A stretch of DNA of 64,000 nucleotides from positions 2,294,001-2,358,000 of the forward strand of contig NZ_BNBE01000001.1 of NCBI RefSeq assembly GCF_014654895.1. Reading direction: 5' to 3'. The stretch comes from Streptomyces filamentosus (lineage in GTDB: Bacteria > Actinomycetota > Actinomycetes > Streptomycetales > Streptomycetaceae). This document shows, piece by piece, positions 34,668 through 43,010 of the stretch (its first letter is position 1; each line of letters starts with the position of its first letter). The translations under genes and the position numbers were made by a program. The notes beneath the pieces are model-generated. The model worked only from the letters and a program-made list of their open reading frames with translations, was not told where the DNA came from and did not search any database.

Positions 34668-35081
34668 GTGCGCAGCCCCCTCGTCCACGCCGGCGCCCTC
34701 GCCGCGGCCCTCGCCCTGACCCTGGCCCCGGCCGGACCCGCACACGCCGAGGTCACCTCGGGCAGCGCCGGGTGCACCACGGAAGGCGCCCGCGGAAGGA
34801 TGGCCTGGACGAACTACCACGGCCCGGGCGCCACCATCGGCCTCACGTTCACCCTCACCGACACCCTGGACGACCGGAAGCCCGTGCGCGTCCGGCTGCT
34901 CTCCAAGGACACCTTCGGACGGATCCACCAGTGGGGGTGGCGGACGAACGCGCGGGGCGAGGGGACGACGGAGACCTGGCGCACCTCGGCCTCGCATCCC
35001 AACGGACTCTTCGACATCGCCGTCGAGGTCGCCCGCTTCGACAGCAACGGCGTCCACCGGAACGGCTGCACCACCTGGTGA
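34668..35081 (+). CDS. small secreted protein of unknown function
   Basis: A 137-aa precursor with a clear signal peptide (RSPLVHAGALAAALALTLAPAGPAHA, cleavage before EV). The mature domain of about 110 aa holds two cysteines at opposite ends (GCTTEG and NGCTTW) that could form one disulfide. The centre is beta-rich (GATIGLTFTLTDTLDDRKPVRVRLLS). No family recognised. The GTG at 34668 has GGAGGG eight bases upstream. It ends at an 18-bp hairpin shared with the convergent gene. Confidence 0.75.
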   Translation: MRSPLVHAGALAAALALTLAPAGPAHAEVTSGSAGCTTEGARGRMAWTNYHGPGATIGLTFTLTDTLDDRKPVRVRLLSKDTFGRIHQWGWRTNARGEGTTETWRTSASHPNGLFDIAVEVARFDSNGVHRNGCTTW

Positions 35082-35082
35082 C

Positions 35083-35127
35083 GCGAACGGCCCCGGACGG
35101 CGTCTCGCACCGTCCGGGGCCGTTCGC
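35083..35127. terminator. 18-bp perfect bidirectional hairpin
   Basis: Arms 35083-35100 and 35110-35127, loop of nine bases, immediately after the secreted-protein stop and 13 bases from the stop of the CBM-like gene. Confidence 0.85.
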
Positions 35128-35139
35128 TTCGCGCCGGGG

Positions 35140-36108
35140 TCAGCTGCCGACCTTGCCCTCCACCAGGTAGACCTGGTCGATGACGGCCTCGCAGTCGAGG
35201 CCCTGCTCGCAGGAGATCTTGAGGGAGTTGCTGCCCTTGTCGAGGGTGGCGTAGCCGTAGGTGGTGGTCCACCCCTTCTCCCAGTCGCCGGCCGCCGCCT
35301 GTCCCCAGTTGCTCAGGTTGATCTGGTACGGCGGGCGGTCGTTCACCGTGAGCATGGCCTTGGCGTCCTTGCCGGGCACGCTGTAGGTGATCTTCAGCGT
35401 GTAGTCGCCCGCCGACGGCACGTCCACGGTCCAGCTCGCGGAACCGCCGGCGCCGTTGAGCGAGACGTAGGCGCCGCCGGGGCCCTTGCCGCCCTTGATG
35501 TCCTTGCCGACCGTCGCCGGGCCGCCGAGCTGGAGGGTCGCCGCGTCCTGCCGGGGCAGCGGGGCCTTCGTGGGTTCCGTGCTGGGCTGATCGGAGGCGG
35601 TGGGCTCCTGGCTCGCGGTGGAGGGGGCGGCGGACGACGGGGTGGTGCCGGCCGTCTGCTTGTCCTTGTCGGTGCCCTGGTTGGAGATCACGGCCGCGGC
35701 GATGCCCGCGACGACGACCGCGACGACCGCGACCGCGCCGATCAGCAGGCCCTTGGTGTTGGGGCCGCGGCCGCCGCGGGGGGCCTGCGGCGGCGGGGTG
35801 TGCCGGGGCGGCTGGCCGTTGCCGTACGTCTCGGGCGCCGCGTACTGCGGGTGCGGCTGGCCGTACGGCGCCTGCTGCTGCGGCGGCACGTACGGCTGGG
35901 CCGGCTGCTGCCCGTACTGGCGCTCGCCGACCGTCCTGACCTGGTTGTACGAGGTGCGCGGCACACCCGGCTGGGCGGGCGCCGGGCCTGGGTAGCCGTA
36001 CCCCCCGCCCTGCGAAGAGCGGCCCGCCGCCGCCTGTCCGTCGGCGTACAGATAGCCGAACGGATCGTCGTCCTCGGGCTTGTTCGCGCCGTCGTTACCG
36101 GCAGCCAT
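35140..36108 (-). CDS. membrane-anchored protein with carbohydrate-binding-like domain
   Basis: A 322-aa protein. An N-terminal cytoplasmic Gln/Pro/Tyr-rich disordered stretch (PEDDDPFGYLYADG through QPPRHTPPPQ) is followed by one membrane helix (GLLIGAVAVVAVVVAGIAAAVI) and a Thr/Ser/Pro linker. The extracellular C-terminal beta-sandwich (ATVGKDIKGGKGPGGAYVSLNGAGGSASWTVDVPSAGDYTLKITYS) looks like CBM6/CBM35 folds. It is expected to bind cell-wall or environmental polysaccharide; no catalytic residues are seen. The ATG at 36108 has GAGG nine bases upstream. It is next to cdgB on the same strand. Confidence 0.82.
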   Translation of the reverse strand: MAAGNDGANKPEDDDPFGYLYADGQAAAGRSSQGGGYGYPGPAPAQPGVPRTSYNQVRTVGERQYGQQPAQPYVPPQQQAPYGQPHPQYAAPETYGNGQPPRHTPPPQAPRGGRGPNTKGLLIGAVAVVAVVVAGIAAAVISNQGTDKDKQTAGTTPSSAAPSTASQEPTASDQPSTEPTKAPLPRQDAATLQLGGPATVGKDIKGGKGPGGAYVSLNGAGGSASWTVDVPSAGDYTLKITYSVPGKDAKAMLTVNDRPPYQINLSNWGQAAAGDWEKGWTTTYGYATLDKGSNSLKISCEQGLDCEAVIDQVYLVEGKVGS

Positions 36109-36192
36109 CCGGGTCATCCTCTCCATGCTCGCCAGCCGTCGCCGACCCGGCGAGCCTACCCCGAACAGTTGTGGCCCCCGCGCGGGCGGCGA

Positions 36193-37893
36193 TCAACCCG
36201 CCCTGCGCTGGACCTTCGCGCGGGAGCGCTTCTCCACGTACATGCGCTGGTCGGCGGAGTTCAGGACCTCTTCGACGGTCATGCCGCACTCGGCCCAGCC
36301 GATGCCGAAACTGGCGCCGACGCGGACCGCGCGGCCGTCGACGCGGATGGGCGGGATGATCGCGTTGCGCAGGCGGACGGCGAGGTCGGCGGCGTCGGCG
36401 GCGCCCAGGCCGTCGGCGAGGACGACGAACTCGTCACCGCCCAGACGGGCGACGGTGTCGCCGTCGCGGACGCCCGTGGTGAGCCGGCGGGCCACCTCGA
36501 TGAGGACCGCGTCGCCGGTGTGGTGACCGAAGCGGTCGTTGATCGACTTGAAGCCGTCGAGGTCGCAGAAGAGGACGGCGAGCCCCTTGGTGCCGTCGTC
36601 GGTGACGCCGCCGGCCGGCGCGACCATGTGCACGTGGTGGTCGTACGCGCCGCCGCCCGCGGGCTCGAAGCCGAAGCCGTGCTCGTGCTCGTGGCCGTAC
36701 TCGTAGCCCCCCTCGTACCCGCCTTCGTACCCGCTCTCGTAGCCGCCTTCGTACGCGACGGGCAGCGGGTCCGGGCCGTGGCCGAAGTCCGGGTGGGTGC
36801 CCTCGTGGGCGGGGCGCTCGCAGAGCCGGGCGGAGAGCCGGGAGCGCAGCTCGGCACTGTTGGGCAGGCCGGTGAGCGCGTCGTGGGAGGCCCGGTGGGC
36901 GAGCTGGAGCTCGTGCCGCTTGCGCTCCTCGATGTCCTCGACGTGGGTGAGGAGGAAGCGGGGGCCGTCGGCGGTGTCGGCGACGACCGAGTTGCGGAGG
37001 GACACCCACACGTAGGTGCCGTCGCGGCGGCCGAGCCGCAGCTCGGCGCGGCCCCCCTCGGCGGAGGTCCGCAGGAGGGTGCCGATGTCCTCGGGGTGGA
37101 CGAGGTCCGCGAAGGAGTAGCGGCGCATCACGGAGGAGGGGCGGCCGAGGAGCCGGCAGAGGGCGTCGTTGGTGCGGAGCAGCCGGCCGTGCTGGTCGCC
37201 GCCGAGCTCGGCGATCGCCATGCCGGAGGGGGCGTACTCGAAGGCCTGCCGGAAGGATTCCTCGCTGGCCCGCAGCGCCTGCTGCTCGCGCTCCAGGCGT
37301 ATCAGGGCGCGCTGCATGTTGGAGCGGAGCCGGGCGTTGCTGATCGCGATGGCGGACTGGGAGGCGTACATCTGGAGGGCTTCCTGCCCCCAGGGTCCCG
37401 GGTGCCGGCCGTTGCGCGGGCGGTCGACGGATATGACGCCGAGGAGTTCGCGGCCGTTGCCGGAGGCGTACATGGGCGCGTAGAGGCGGTCGTGGGGGTG
37501 CCACTCGTCCTCGAAGCGGGGGGCGGGGCCGTCGGTGTGCCACTGGGGGACGTCGTCCTCCATGAGGACCCAGCCCTCGGTGTGCGGGATGAACCGCAGG
37601 TCGCCCCAGGGGAGGGCCATGGAGAGGCGGCGCTCCCAGGCGTCGCGGGAGCCGACGCGGCCGGTGATGAGGGCTTCGGCGGCGGGGTCCCCGGCGAAGG
37701 CGGCGACGACGAGGTCACCGTCGGGCCGGACGAGGTTGACGGCGGCCAGCTGGTAGTTGAGGCCCGCGACGACGCCGTCGGCGACGGTCTGCAGGGTGTC
37801 CGCGAGACTGCGGGCGGTGTTGAGGTCCGCCACGACCTGATGCAGCTGCCGCAGGGTCGAGAGACGGACGTAGGGCTCCGACTCGGTCTCCAT
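36193..37893 (-). CDS. cdgB: diguanylate cyclase CdgB (GAF-PAS-GGDEF)
   Basis: Synthesises c-di-GMP from GTP, 566 aa. A GAF domain (about residues 15-175) and a PAS/PAC domain (about 195-320, ending FLLTHVEDIEERKRHE) precede the GGDEF domain. Its LGGDEFVVL active site and the conserved FCDLDGFKSINDRFGHHTGD are intact, so it should be active. Between the first GGDEF helix (HDALTGLPN) and FCDLDGF lies an unusual insertion with YEGGYESGYEGGYEGGYEYG and HEHEHGFGFE. In S. coelicolor CdgB affects aerial growth and is a BldD target. The start ATG has GGAGAG upstream. Confidence 0.92.
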   Translation of the reverse strand: METESEPYVRLSTLRQLHQVVADLNTARSLADTLQTVADGVVAGLNYQLAAVNLVRPDGDLVVAAFAGDPAAEALITGRVGSRDAWERRLSMALPWGDLRFIPHTEGWVLMEDDVPQWHTDGPAPRFEDEWHPHDRLYAPMYASGNGRELLGVISVDRPRNGRHPGPWGQEALQMYASQSAIAISNARLRSNMQRALIRLEREQQALRASEESFRQAFEYAPSGMAIAELGGDQHGRLLRTNDALCRLLGRPSSVMRRYSFADLVHPEDIGTLLRTSAEGGRAELRLGRRDGTYVWVSLRNSVVADTADGPRFLLTHVEDIEERKRHELQLAHRASHDALTGLPNSAELRSRLSARLCERPAHEGTHPDFGHGPDPLPVAYEGGYESGYEGGYEGGYEYGHEHEHGFGFEPAGGGAYDHHVHMVAPAGGVTDDGTKGLAVLFCDLDGFKSINDRFGHHTGDAVLIEVARRLTTGVRDGDTVARLGGDEFVVLADGLGAADAADLAVRLRNAIIPPIRVDGRAVRVGASFGIGWAECGMTVEEVLNSADQRMYVEKRSRAKVQRRAG

Positions 37894-38187
37894 CGCTCGC
37901 TCTCCCCGAGACCTCGACAGCAACTCCAGGATTCTCATCGGCTTCGTACCGCACTGTCCCTGCCACTGAATCACAGCGAGCTGCGCACCCGGTACACAGG
38001 GTCAGCAAATAGTGGCCTCTGTGACTCAAGTCACAGCAGCGTGTGGCCGGATCCGGCGGGTCGCCGGTGACCGGCGGGAGCACCGCGCCCCCGCCGCACG
38101 GCCCCCGGGTCCTAGGACCCGGGCCGGGCGCCGGTCTGGTCCCCCGGCCCGATGCGGCCCGCGCGGGGCCGCGGTTAGCGTGCCGGT

Positions 38188-38766
38188 GTGCTCCAGAAGA
38201 CCCCGCCCCCGCCGTCCGTCCCCCCGCCGCCCGTCACCGACCTCGCCATCCCTCATGCTGAGGGGGTGAGCGACGACGACTTCCGGGCGGCCATGTCCCG
38301 CCTCGCGGCCGGCGTGGTCCTGGTGACCGCGCACGACCCCGACGACGGCCCGCGCGGCGAGGACGTCGGGATGACCGCCACCGCGTTCCTGTCCGTCTCG
38401 CTGGATCCGCCGCTGGTCCTGGTGAGCCTGCGCAACGGCTCCCGCATGGACGACCTCCTGGAGGAGGTGCCCGTCTGGGCGGTGTCGGTGCTGGCCGAGA
38501 ACCAGCGGCACGTCGCCGGCCGCTTCTCCATGAAGGGCCGGGTCTCCGACCGCCTGCTCTTCGCCGACCTGCCGTACGTCCGCGGCACGGTCAGCGGCGC
38601 GCCGCTGCTCGACGGGGCGCTCACCACCCTGGAGTGCCGCACGGAGAACCGGGTGGTGGCGGGCGACCACACCCTCGTCATCGGCCGCGTCCTGTCGGTC
38701 GGCCCGCCGTCCCCGGACGGCGCCCCCCTCACCTACTTCCGGGGCAGGTACCGGCACCTGGGCTGA
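38188..38766 (+). CDS. flavin reductase-like FMN-binding protein
   Basis: A 192-aa flavin reductase of the short-chain type (HpaC/Flavin_Reduct). Conserved parts: FRAAMSRLAAGVVLVTA, GMTATAFLSVSLDPPLVLVSLRNGSRM, FAVSVLAENQ-like AVSVLAENQRHVAGRFS, and LECRTENRVVAGDHTLVIGRVL. It reduces FMN/FAD with NAD(P)H, usually for a partner monooxygenase, none of which is adjacent. The GTG at 38188 lacks a ribosome site but has TAGCGT seven bases upstream, compatible with a leaderless transcript; a GTG at 38266 is the alternative. Confidence 0.9.
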   Translation: MLQKTPPPPSVPPPPVTDLAIPHAEGVSDDDFRAAMSRLAAGVVLVTAHDPDDGPRGEDVGMTATAFLSVSLDPPLVLVSLRNGSRMDDLLEEVPVWAVSVLAENQRHVAGRFSMKGRVSDRLLFADLPYVRGTVSGAPLLDGALTTLECRTENRVVAGDHTLVIGRVLSVGPPSPDGAPLTYFRGRYRHLG

Positions 38767-38851
38767 CGCCGGGCGGGCACGGCCTCCGGGCGGCGAGGGA
38801 CCTCGGGACGAGGGGCCTCGGGGAGGCTCAAGGGGCCCCGGGGGGCCGGGG

Positions 38852-39289
38852 TCACCCCCAGTCGCGCCCCTGCCGGCCGCGCTTGGTCTCGGCGCGCTGC
38901 TTCTTCTCCCGCAGCCTGCGTTCGTTGATGCCCCGGGGGATCTTCGTGGCCCGGCGGGGCTTCGGCGGCGGGGCGGTCGCCTCGGCGAGGAGCGCGGCGA
39001 GGCGGACGGCGGCCGTCTCGCGGTTGCGCCACTGGGAGCGGTGCTCCGAGGCCCGTACGGTCAGCACGCCGTCCACCAGGCGGGAGGCGAGCCGTTCCAG
39101 GGCGCGGGCCTTCCACACCTCGGGCAGGGCGTCGGTCGCGGCGAGGTCGAAGAGCAGCTCGACGCGCGAGTCCGAGGTGTTGACGTGCTGGCCGCCGGGA
39201 CCCGAGGAGCGCGAGAAACGCCACTGGAGCTCGGCCTCGGGCAGCGAGACGGAGCCGCGGATCTGATACGGACCTGACATGCCCTCCAT
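38852..39289 (-). CDS. arfB: alternative ribosome-rescue factor ArfB (peptidyl-tRNA hydrolase)
   Basis: A 145-aa YaeJ/ICT1 relative that releases stalled ribosomes. The catalytic loop SSGPGGQHVNTSDSRVEL contains GGQ. The C-terminal basic tail (KPRRATKIPRGINERRLREKKQRAETKRGRQ), which enters the empty mRNA channel, is present and full length. The start may be 39289 (MEGMSG) or 39280 (MSGPYQ); the ribosome-site spacing does not decide. Confidence 0.94.
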   Translation of the reverse strand: MEGMSGPYQIRGSVSLPEAELQWRFSRSSGPGGQHVNTSDSRVELLFDLAATDALPEVWKARALERLASRLVDGVLTVRASEHRSQWRNRETAAVRLAALLAEATAPPPKPRRATKIPRGINERRLREKKQRAETKRGRQGRDWG

Positions 39290-39425
39290 GTTCCCCGCGC
39301 GGGGCGCCGGGCGTCACCCCGTTTTCTCCGCCGTCCGAGCGGACGGGAACCATCCGGTGACGTTCCGCGTTTCTCCGGGGGAAGACAGCGTGTGAACCAC
39401 GACGACCCCGATGAAAGGGACTTCC

Positions 39426-40001
39426 ATGGCTGTGAGCCTCACCAAGGGCGGCAACGTCTCCCTGACCAAGGAGGCGCCGGGACTGACCGCCGTCACCGTG
39501 GGCCTCGGCTGGGACGTCCGCACGACGACCGGCACCGACTTCGACCTCGACGCCTCCGCGATCGGCGTCGACGCCGCCGGCAAGGTGGCCTCGGACGCCC
39601 ACTTCGTCTTCTTCAACAACAAGTCCACCCCGGACCAGACCATCGTCCACACGGGTGACAACCGCACCGGCGAGGGCGGCGGTGACGACGAGCAGATCAA
39701 CGTCAACCTCGCGGGCCTCCCGGCGACCGTCGACAAGATCGTCTTCCCGGTCTCCATCTACGACGCGGTCTCCCGCTCGCAGAACTTCGGCCAGGTGCGC
39801 AACGCCTACATCCGCATCGTGAACCAGGCCGGCGGCGCCGAGATCGCCCGCTACGACCTCTCCGAGGACGCCGCCACCGAGACCGCCATGGTCTTCGGCG
39901 AGCTGTACCGCAACGGCGCCGAGTGGAAGTTCCGCGCGGTCGGCCAGGGCTACGCCTCCGGCCTGGAGGGCATCGCCCGCGACTTCGGCGTGAACCTCTG
40001 A
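39426..40001 (+). CDS. terD: TerD-family calcium-binding stress protein
   Basis: A 191-aa TerD-domain protein. Hallmarks: [25 protein letters not shown], the calcium-site region [11 protein letters not shown] and [19 protein letters not shown] and [22 protein letters not shown]. TerD proteins bind calcium and are linked to tellurite and phage tolerance, and in Streptomyces to development. The ATG at 39426 (MAVSLTKGG) is the family start. Confidence 0.95.
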   Translation: MAVSLTKGGNVSLTKEAPGLTAVTVGLGWDVRTTTGTDFDLDASAIGVDAAGKVASDAHFVFFNNKSTPDQTIVHTGDNRTGEGGGDDEQINVNLAGLPATVDKIVFPVSIYDAVSRSQNFGQVRNAYIRIVNQAGGAEIARYDLSEDAATETAMVFGELYRNGAEWKFRAVGQGYASGLEGIARDFGVNL

Positions 40002-40065
40002 CGGTTCCCCGCACCCCCTGGAGCCCCGGCCGGTCCCCGGACCGCCGGGGCTCTACCCTTGCCCC

Positions 40066-40587
40066 GTGATCGTCGAGACCCTCGCGCCCAAGGCCCTGGA
40101 GGACGGCGCCGCGCTGCCCGGGCCGCTGCTCACCGAACTCACCGCGCTGTACGCGTCGAACCGCGCATTCCAGCAGCTCAGCGGCGACTTCCCGGACCCG
40201 GACGACATCCGCCCCGAGCAGGTCGCGGCCGCCCTCGCCGACGAGCTCGCCGAGCCCTCCGCCGAGGTCCTGCTCGCCCGCTCCGAGGGCCGGCTGGTCG
40301 CCGTCGCCGTGACGCTCGGCCGCCACCCCGACCCGGCCGACCCGGACCCCTGGCTGGGCCTGCTCATGGTCCACGCGGACGAGCGGCGCGCCGGCTTCGG
40401 CCGCCGCCTCGCCCGGCACGTCGAGGACGGCTTCCGCGCCGGAGGGCGTACGGGCCTCAGGCTCGCGGTCCTGGAGAACAACCCGGAGGCCCTCGCCTTC
40501 TGGACCGCCCTCGGGTACGAGGAGACCGCCCGCCGCCCGGACCTGGCGCACGGCCGCCCGTGCGTGGTCCTCCGCAAGGCGCTCTAG
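40066..40587 (+). CDS. GNAT-family N-acetyltransferase
   Basis: A 173-aa acetyltransferase. Acetyl-CoA-binding motif A lies in WLGLLMVHADERRAGFGRRLARHVED and motif B in LRLAVLENNPEALAFWTALGYEET. The acceptor is unknown. The GTG at 40066 has no ribosome site and TACCCT six bases upstream, consistent with a leaderless mRNA. Its stop codon overlaps that of the convergent M1 peptidase (CTAG shared), so the two genes end on each other without a terminator. Confidence 0.9.
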   Translation: MIVETLAPKALEDGAALPGPLLTELTALYASNRAFQQLSGDFPDPDDIRPEQVAAALADELAEPSAEVLLARSEGRLVAVAVTLGRHPDPADPDPWLGLLMVHADERRAGFGRRLARHVEDGFRAGGRTGLRLAVLENNPEALAFWTALGYEETARRPDLAHGRPCVVLRKAL

Positions 40588-41999
40588 GGCCGCTCCGGCC
40601 GGTCCTTCCCGTACAGCCAGACGTCCCACACCCCGGCCAGGTCCCGGCCCGCCACGGCCTCCGCGTAGGCCGTGAAGTCCTCCGTGGAGGCGTTGCCGTG
40701 CCGGTGCCCGGCCGCCCAGCCGCGCAGCAGCCCGTCGAAGACCTCGTCGCCGACGGTCTCGCGGAGCTTGTGCAGGACCATCGCGCCGCGCTGGTAGACG
40801 GGCGGGTCGAAGAGGTTCTCCGCGGCGGGCGGGTCGGCGGGCGGGAAGGCCCAGTTGTCCTCGTCGGCGAAGGCCGCCTCGAAGCTCCGCCGCGCCGGGA
40901 CGGAGCCGTACTCCTCCGCGTACAGCCACTCGGCGTAGGTGGCGAAGCCCTCGTTGAGCCAGATGTCCCGCCAGCTCTCGGGGGTGACCGAGTTCCCGAA
41001 CCACTGGTGGGCCAGCTCGTGCACGAGCGTCGTGCGGTCGAAGGAGCCCGCGGGGAAGACCGGCCGCGTCTGGGTCTCCAGGGCATAGCCGAGGAGGCCG
41101 TCGGTGGTGACCACGGCGCCGGCGGCACCGAAGGGGTACGGGCCGAAACGGTCCTGCTGGCGGGCGAGGACCGTGGGGAGCTCGGCGCGGAGCGGGGCCG
41201 TGGAGGCGGCGAGCGCGGGATCGGCGGCGGTGAGCACGGGGACCGTGCCGAGCGCGGTGCCGGTGGTGGTCTCGTACCGGCCGATCATCACCGTGGCCAG
41301 GTAGCTCGCCATCGGTTCGGAGGACCTCCAGACCGTGCGGGTGCGGCCGCCGGGGGCGGCGGCGGAGGAGACCCGGACGCCGTTGGAGAGGGCCTGGAGC
41401 CCGCTCGGGACGGTCAGCGCGATCTCGTACGTCGCCTTGTCGGAGGGGTGGTGGTTGCCGGGGAACCAGGTCGTGGAGCCGGCCGGTTCGCCGACCGCGA
41501 CCGCCCCGCCGGAGGTGTTCATCCAGCCCTCGGTCGAGCCGTCGGCGTCGGTGAGCGGTTCGGGCACGCCGGAGTAGTCGACGGTGACGGTGAAGCCGGC
41601 GCCCCGGGGCACCTCGTCGCGCGGGCGGAGCGTCAGCTCGTCCCCGGCCCGGTTGACGGCGGCCTCCTCGCCGTCGACGGCCGCCCCCTCCACCGTGAGG
41701 CCCGACAGGTCGAGGTTGAGGGCGGAGAGGTCCTGGGTGGCGCGGGCGGTGATCCGCGCGGTGCCGTCGAGGCGGCCGGTGGCCGGGTCGAAGGCCAGGT
41801 CGAGGGCGTAGTGGCCGACGTCGTAGCCGCCGTTGCCGAGCTTCGGGAAGTACGGGTCGCGCAGCCCGGACGCGCCGGGCGTGCCCCGCACCCCGCCGTC
41901 CTCCGGGGCGCAGGAGGCGAGGAGCCCGCACACGGCGAGGGCCGCCGCCAGGAAGGCGGCGGCCCTGGGGGACCGTCCGGTCCGGCTGCTGAGGATCAC
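40584..41999 (-). CDS. M1-family metallopeptidase, lipoprotein
   Basis: Secreted, lipid-anchored aminopeptidase-like enzyme, 471 aa. The signal ends in a lipobox (CGLLASC). The domain order is the M1 beta-sandwich (LDLAFDPATGRLDGTARI) followed by a thermolysin-like domain with zinc site HELAHQWFGN and the third ligand in NEGFATYAEW. The exopeptidase motif, normally GxMEN, is GYALETQT here, as in a bacterial sub-branch. The C-terminal helical domain is absent, so it is shorter than classical aminopeptidase N. The GTG start follows TAGGAT and may be leaderless. Confidence 0.92.
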   Translation of the reverse strand: MILSSRTGRSPRAAAFLAAALAVCGLLASCAPEDGGVRGTPGASGLRDPYFPKLGNGGYDVGHYALDLAFDPATGRLDGTARITARATQDLSALNLDLSGLTVEGAAVDGEEAAVNRAGDELTLRPRDEVPRGAGFTVTVDYSGVPEPLTDADGSTEGWMNTSGGAVAVGEPAGSTTWFPGNHHPSDKATYEIALTVPSGLQALSNGVRVSSAAAPGGRTRTVWRSSEPMASYLATVMIGRYETTTGTALGTVPVLTAADPALAASTAPLRAELPTVLARQQDRFGPYPFGAAGAVVTTDGLLGYALETQTRPVFPAGSFDRTTLVHELAHQWFGNSVTPESWRDIWLNEGFATYAEWLYAEEYGSVPARRSFEAAFADEDNWAFPPADPPAAENLFDPPVYQRGAMVLHKLRETVGDEVFDGLLRGWAAGHRHGNASTEDFTAYAEAVAGRDLAGVWDVWLYGKDRPERP

Positions 42000-42080
42000 G
42001 TGAGGATCCTAGACAAGTCGGACAGAAGGTGAAGACGGGGGCGCCCGTCGGGGGGAGTCGGGCGCCCCCGCCCGCTCATG

Positions 42081-42188
42081 GGGGGGGGGACGGAGCCCGC
42101 GGCGCGGGGGCGTGACGCGGAGTCCTCGGCGCGAGGGCGTGACGCGGAGCCGGCGCCGTGAGGGCGTGACGCGGGGTCCGCGCCGCGA
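42081..42188. repeat. 27-bp tandem repeats directly after hbpS
   Basis: GGGCGTGACGCGG recurs at 42108, 42135 and 42162, exactly 27 bases apart, with a degenerate unit before and a partial one after. The array ends seven bases from the hbpS stop and fills the gap toward the M1 peptidase start. Each unit could code nine residues (SASRPRAED-like) in one minus frame, but only after the hbpS stop codon. Confidence 0.75.
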
Positions 42189-42194
42189 GGGGTG

Positions 42195-42737
42195 TTACTT
42201 CGCCAGCTCGGCGACACCGGCCTGGGCGAACTTCTCGTCCAGGTCGCCCGAGGGGGCGCCGGCCACGCCGATGCCCGCGATCGGGGCGCCCTTGGCGGTG
42301 ACCGGGGCGCCGCCGGCGAGGAAGAGGGTGCCGGGGATGTCCTTCAGGTTCGGGGCCTGGGCCAGACGGCCGGCGAGGACGGAGGTCGGGGCGTTCCAGG
42401 AGACGGCCGTGTACGCCTTGCGGATCGCCGACTCGTAGGACTGCGGGCCCGCGCCGTCGCCGCGCAGGGTGACGACGGTGTTGCCGTTGCGGTCCACGAC
42501 GGCGACCGTGACGCGCTGGTTCTCCTTCTCCGCGGCCTCCAGGGCGGCCTCGGCGGCGTCGGTGGCGGCCTCGATCGTCAGGTGGTTCGACCGGAACAGG
42601 TTGCCGTCCGTGGCGTCGGCCTTGGCGACGGCGGCGGGAGCGGCGGCCGGGGCGGACGCGGAGGCCGACACGGCGCCGAAGGTGCCGGCGGTCAGGACGG
42701 CGGCGGCGGTGGCACCGAGGACGAGCTTCTTCTTCAT
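42195..42737 (-). CDS. hbpS: HbpS-like extracellular haem-binding/redox sensor (GlcG family)
   Basis: A 180-aa secreted protein. The signal peptide is KKKLVLGATAAAVLTAGTFGAVSASASA; the GlcG/HbpS domain follows, with LTIEAATDAAEAALEAAEKENQRVTVAVVDRNGNTVVTLRGDGAGPQSYESAIRKAYTAVSW and GAPIAGIGVAGAPSGDLDEKFAQAG. In S. reticuli HbpS is an octameric haem-degrading accessory protein that gates the sensor kinase SenS under iron or oxidative stress. The divergent neighbours here are a histidine kinase and a NarL-type regulator, the same trio. Confidence 0.9.
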   Translation of the reverse strand: MKKKLVLGATAAAVLTAGTFGAVSASASAPAAAPAAVAKADATDGNLFRSNHLTIEAATDAAEAALEAAEKENQRVTVAVVDRNGNTVVTLRGDGAGPQSYESAIRKAYTAVSWNAPTSVLAGRLAQAPNLKDIPGTLFLAGGAPVTAKGAPIAGIGVAGAPSGDLDEKFAQAGVAELAK

Positions 42738-42890
42738 GGTGGCTCCCGAGGAGGTCGTGGCGGACCTGATCGGTCCGGGTGGAGGAGGGCGGTTCGTTCG
42801 TTCGCTCTGCACTCCATCCTGGGTCCGGCACCGCCGCCCTACGGTCCACGGTCCGGCTGGCCTCCGGGCGCGCACCGGAGGATGCGGGGG

Positions 42891-42906
42891 TCAGCCGATC
42901 GGCTGA
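42891..42906. promoter_or_regulatory. 16-bp perfect palindrome in the hbpS-senS gap
   Basis: TCAGCCGATCGGCTGA lies in the 273-base divergent region, 105 bases before the senS start and 154 bases before hbpS. A probable operator, with SenR the obvious candidate. Confidence 0.5.
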
Positions 42907-43010
42907 TGCCCGCGTGGTCCGCGCGGGTCAGCATGGATACGTACACCCAGGTCAGCACGGGCCCGGAGGCGCGGCACCGGCCGGCGCCGCCCGCGAAGGA
43001 GGCGAGACGG

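Noticed and set aside
42933..43010. ATG at 42933 as senS start
   Set aside because: No ribosome site; TTG 43011 has AAGGAGG at ideal distance. Not fully excluded.
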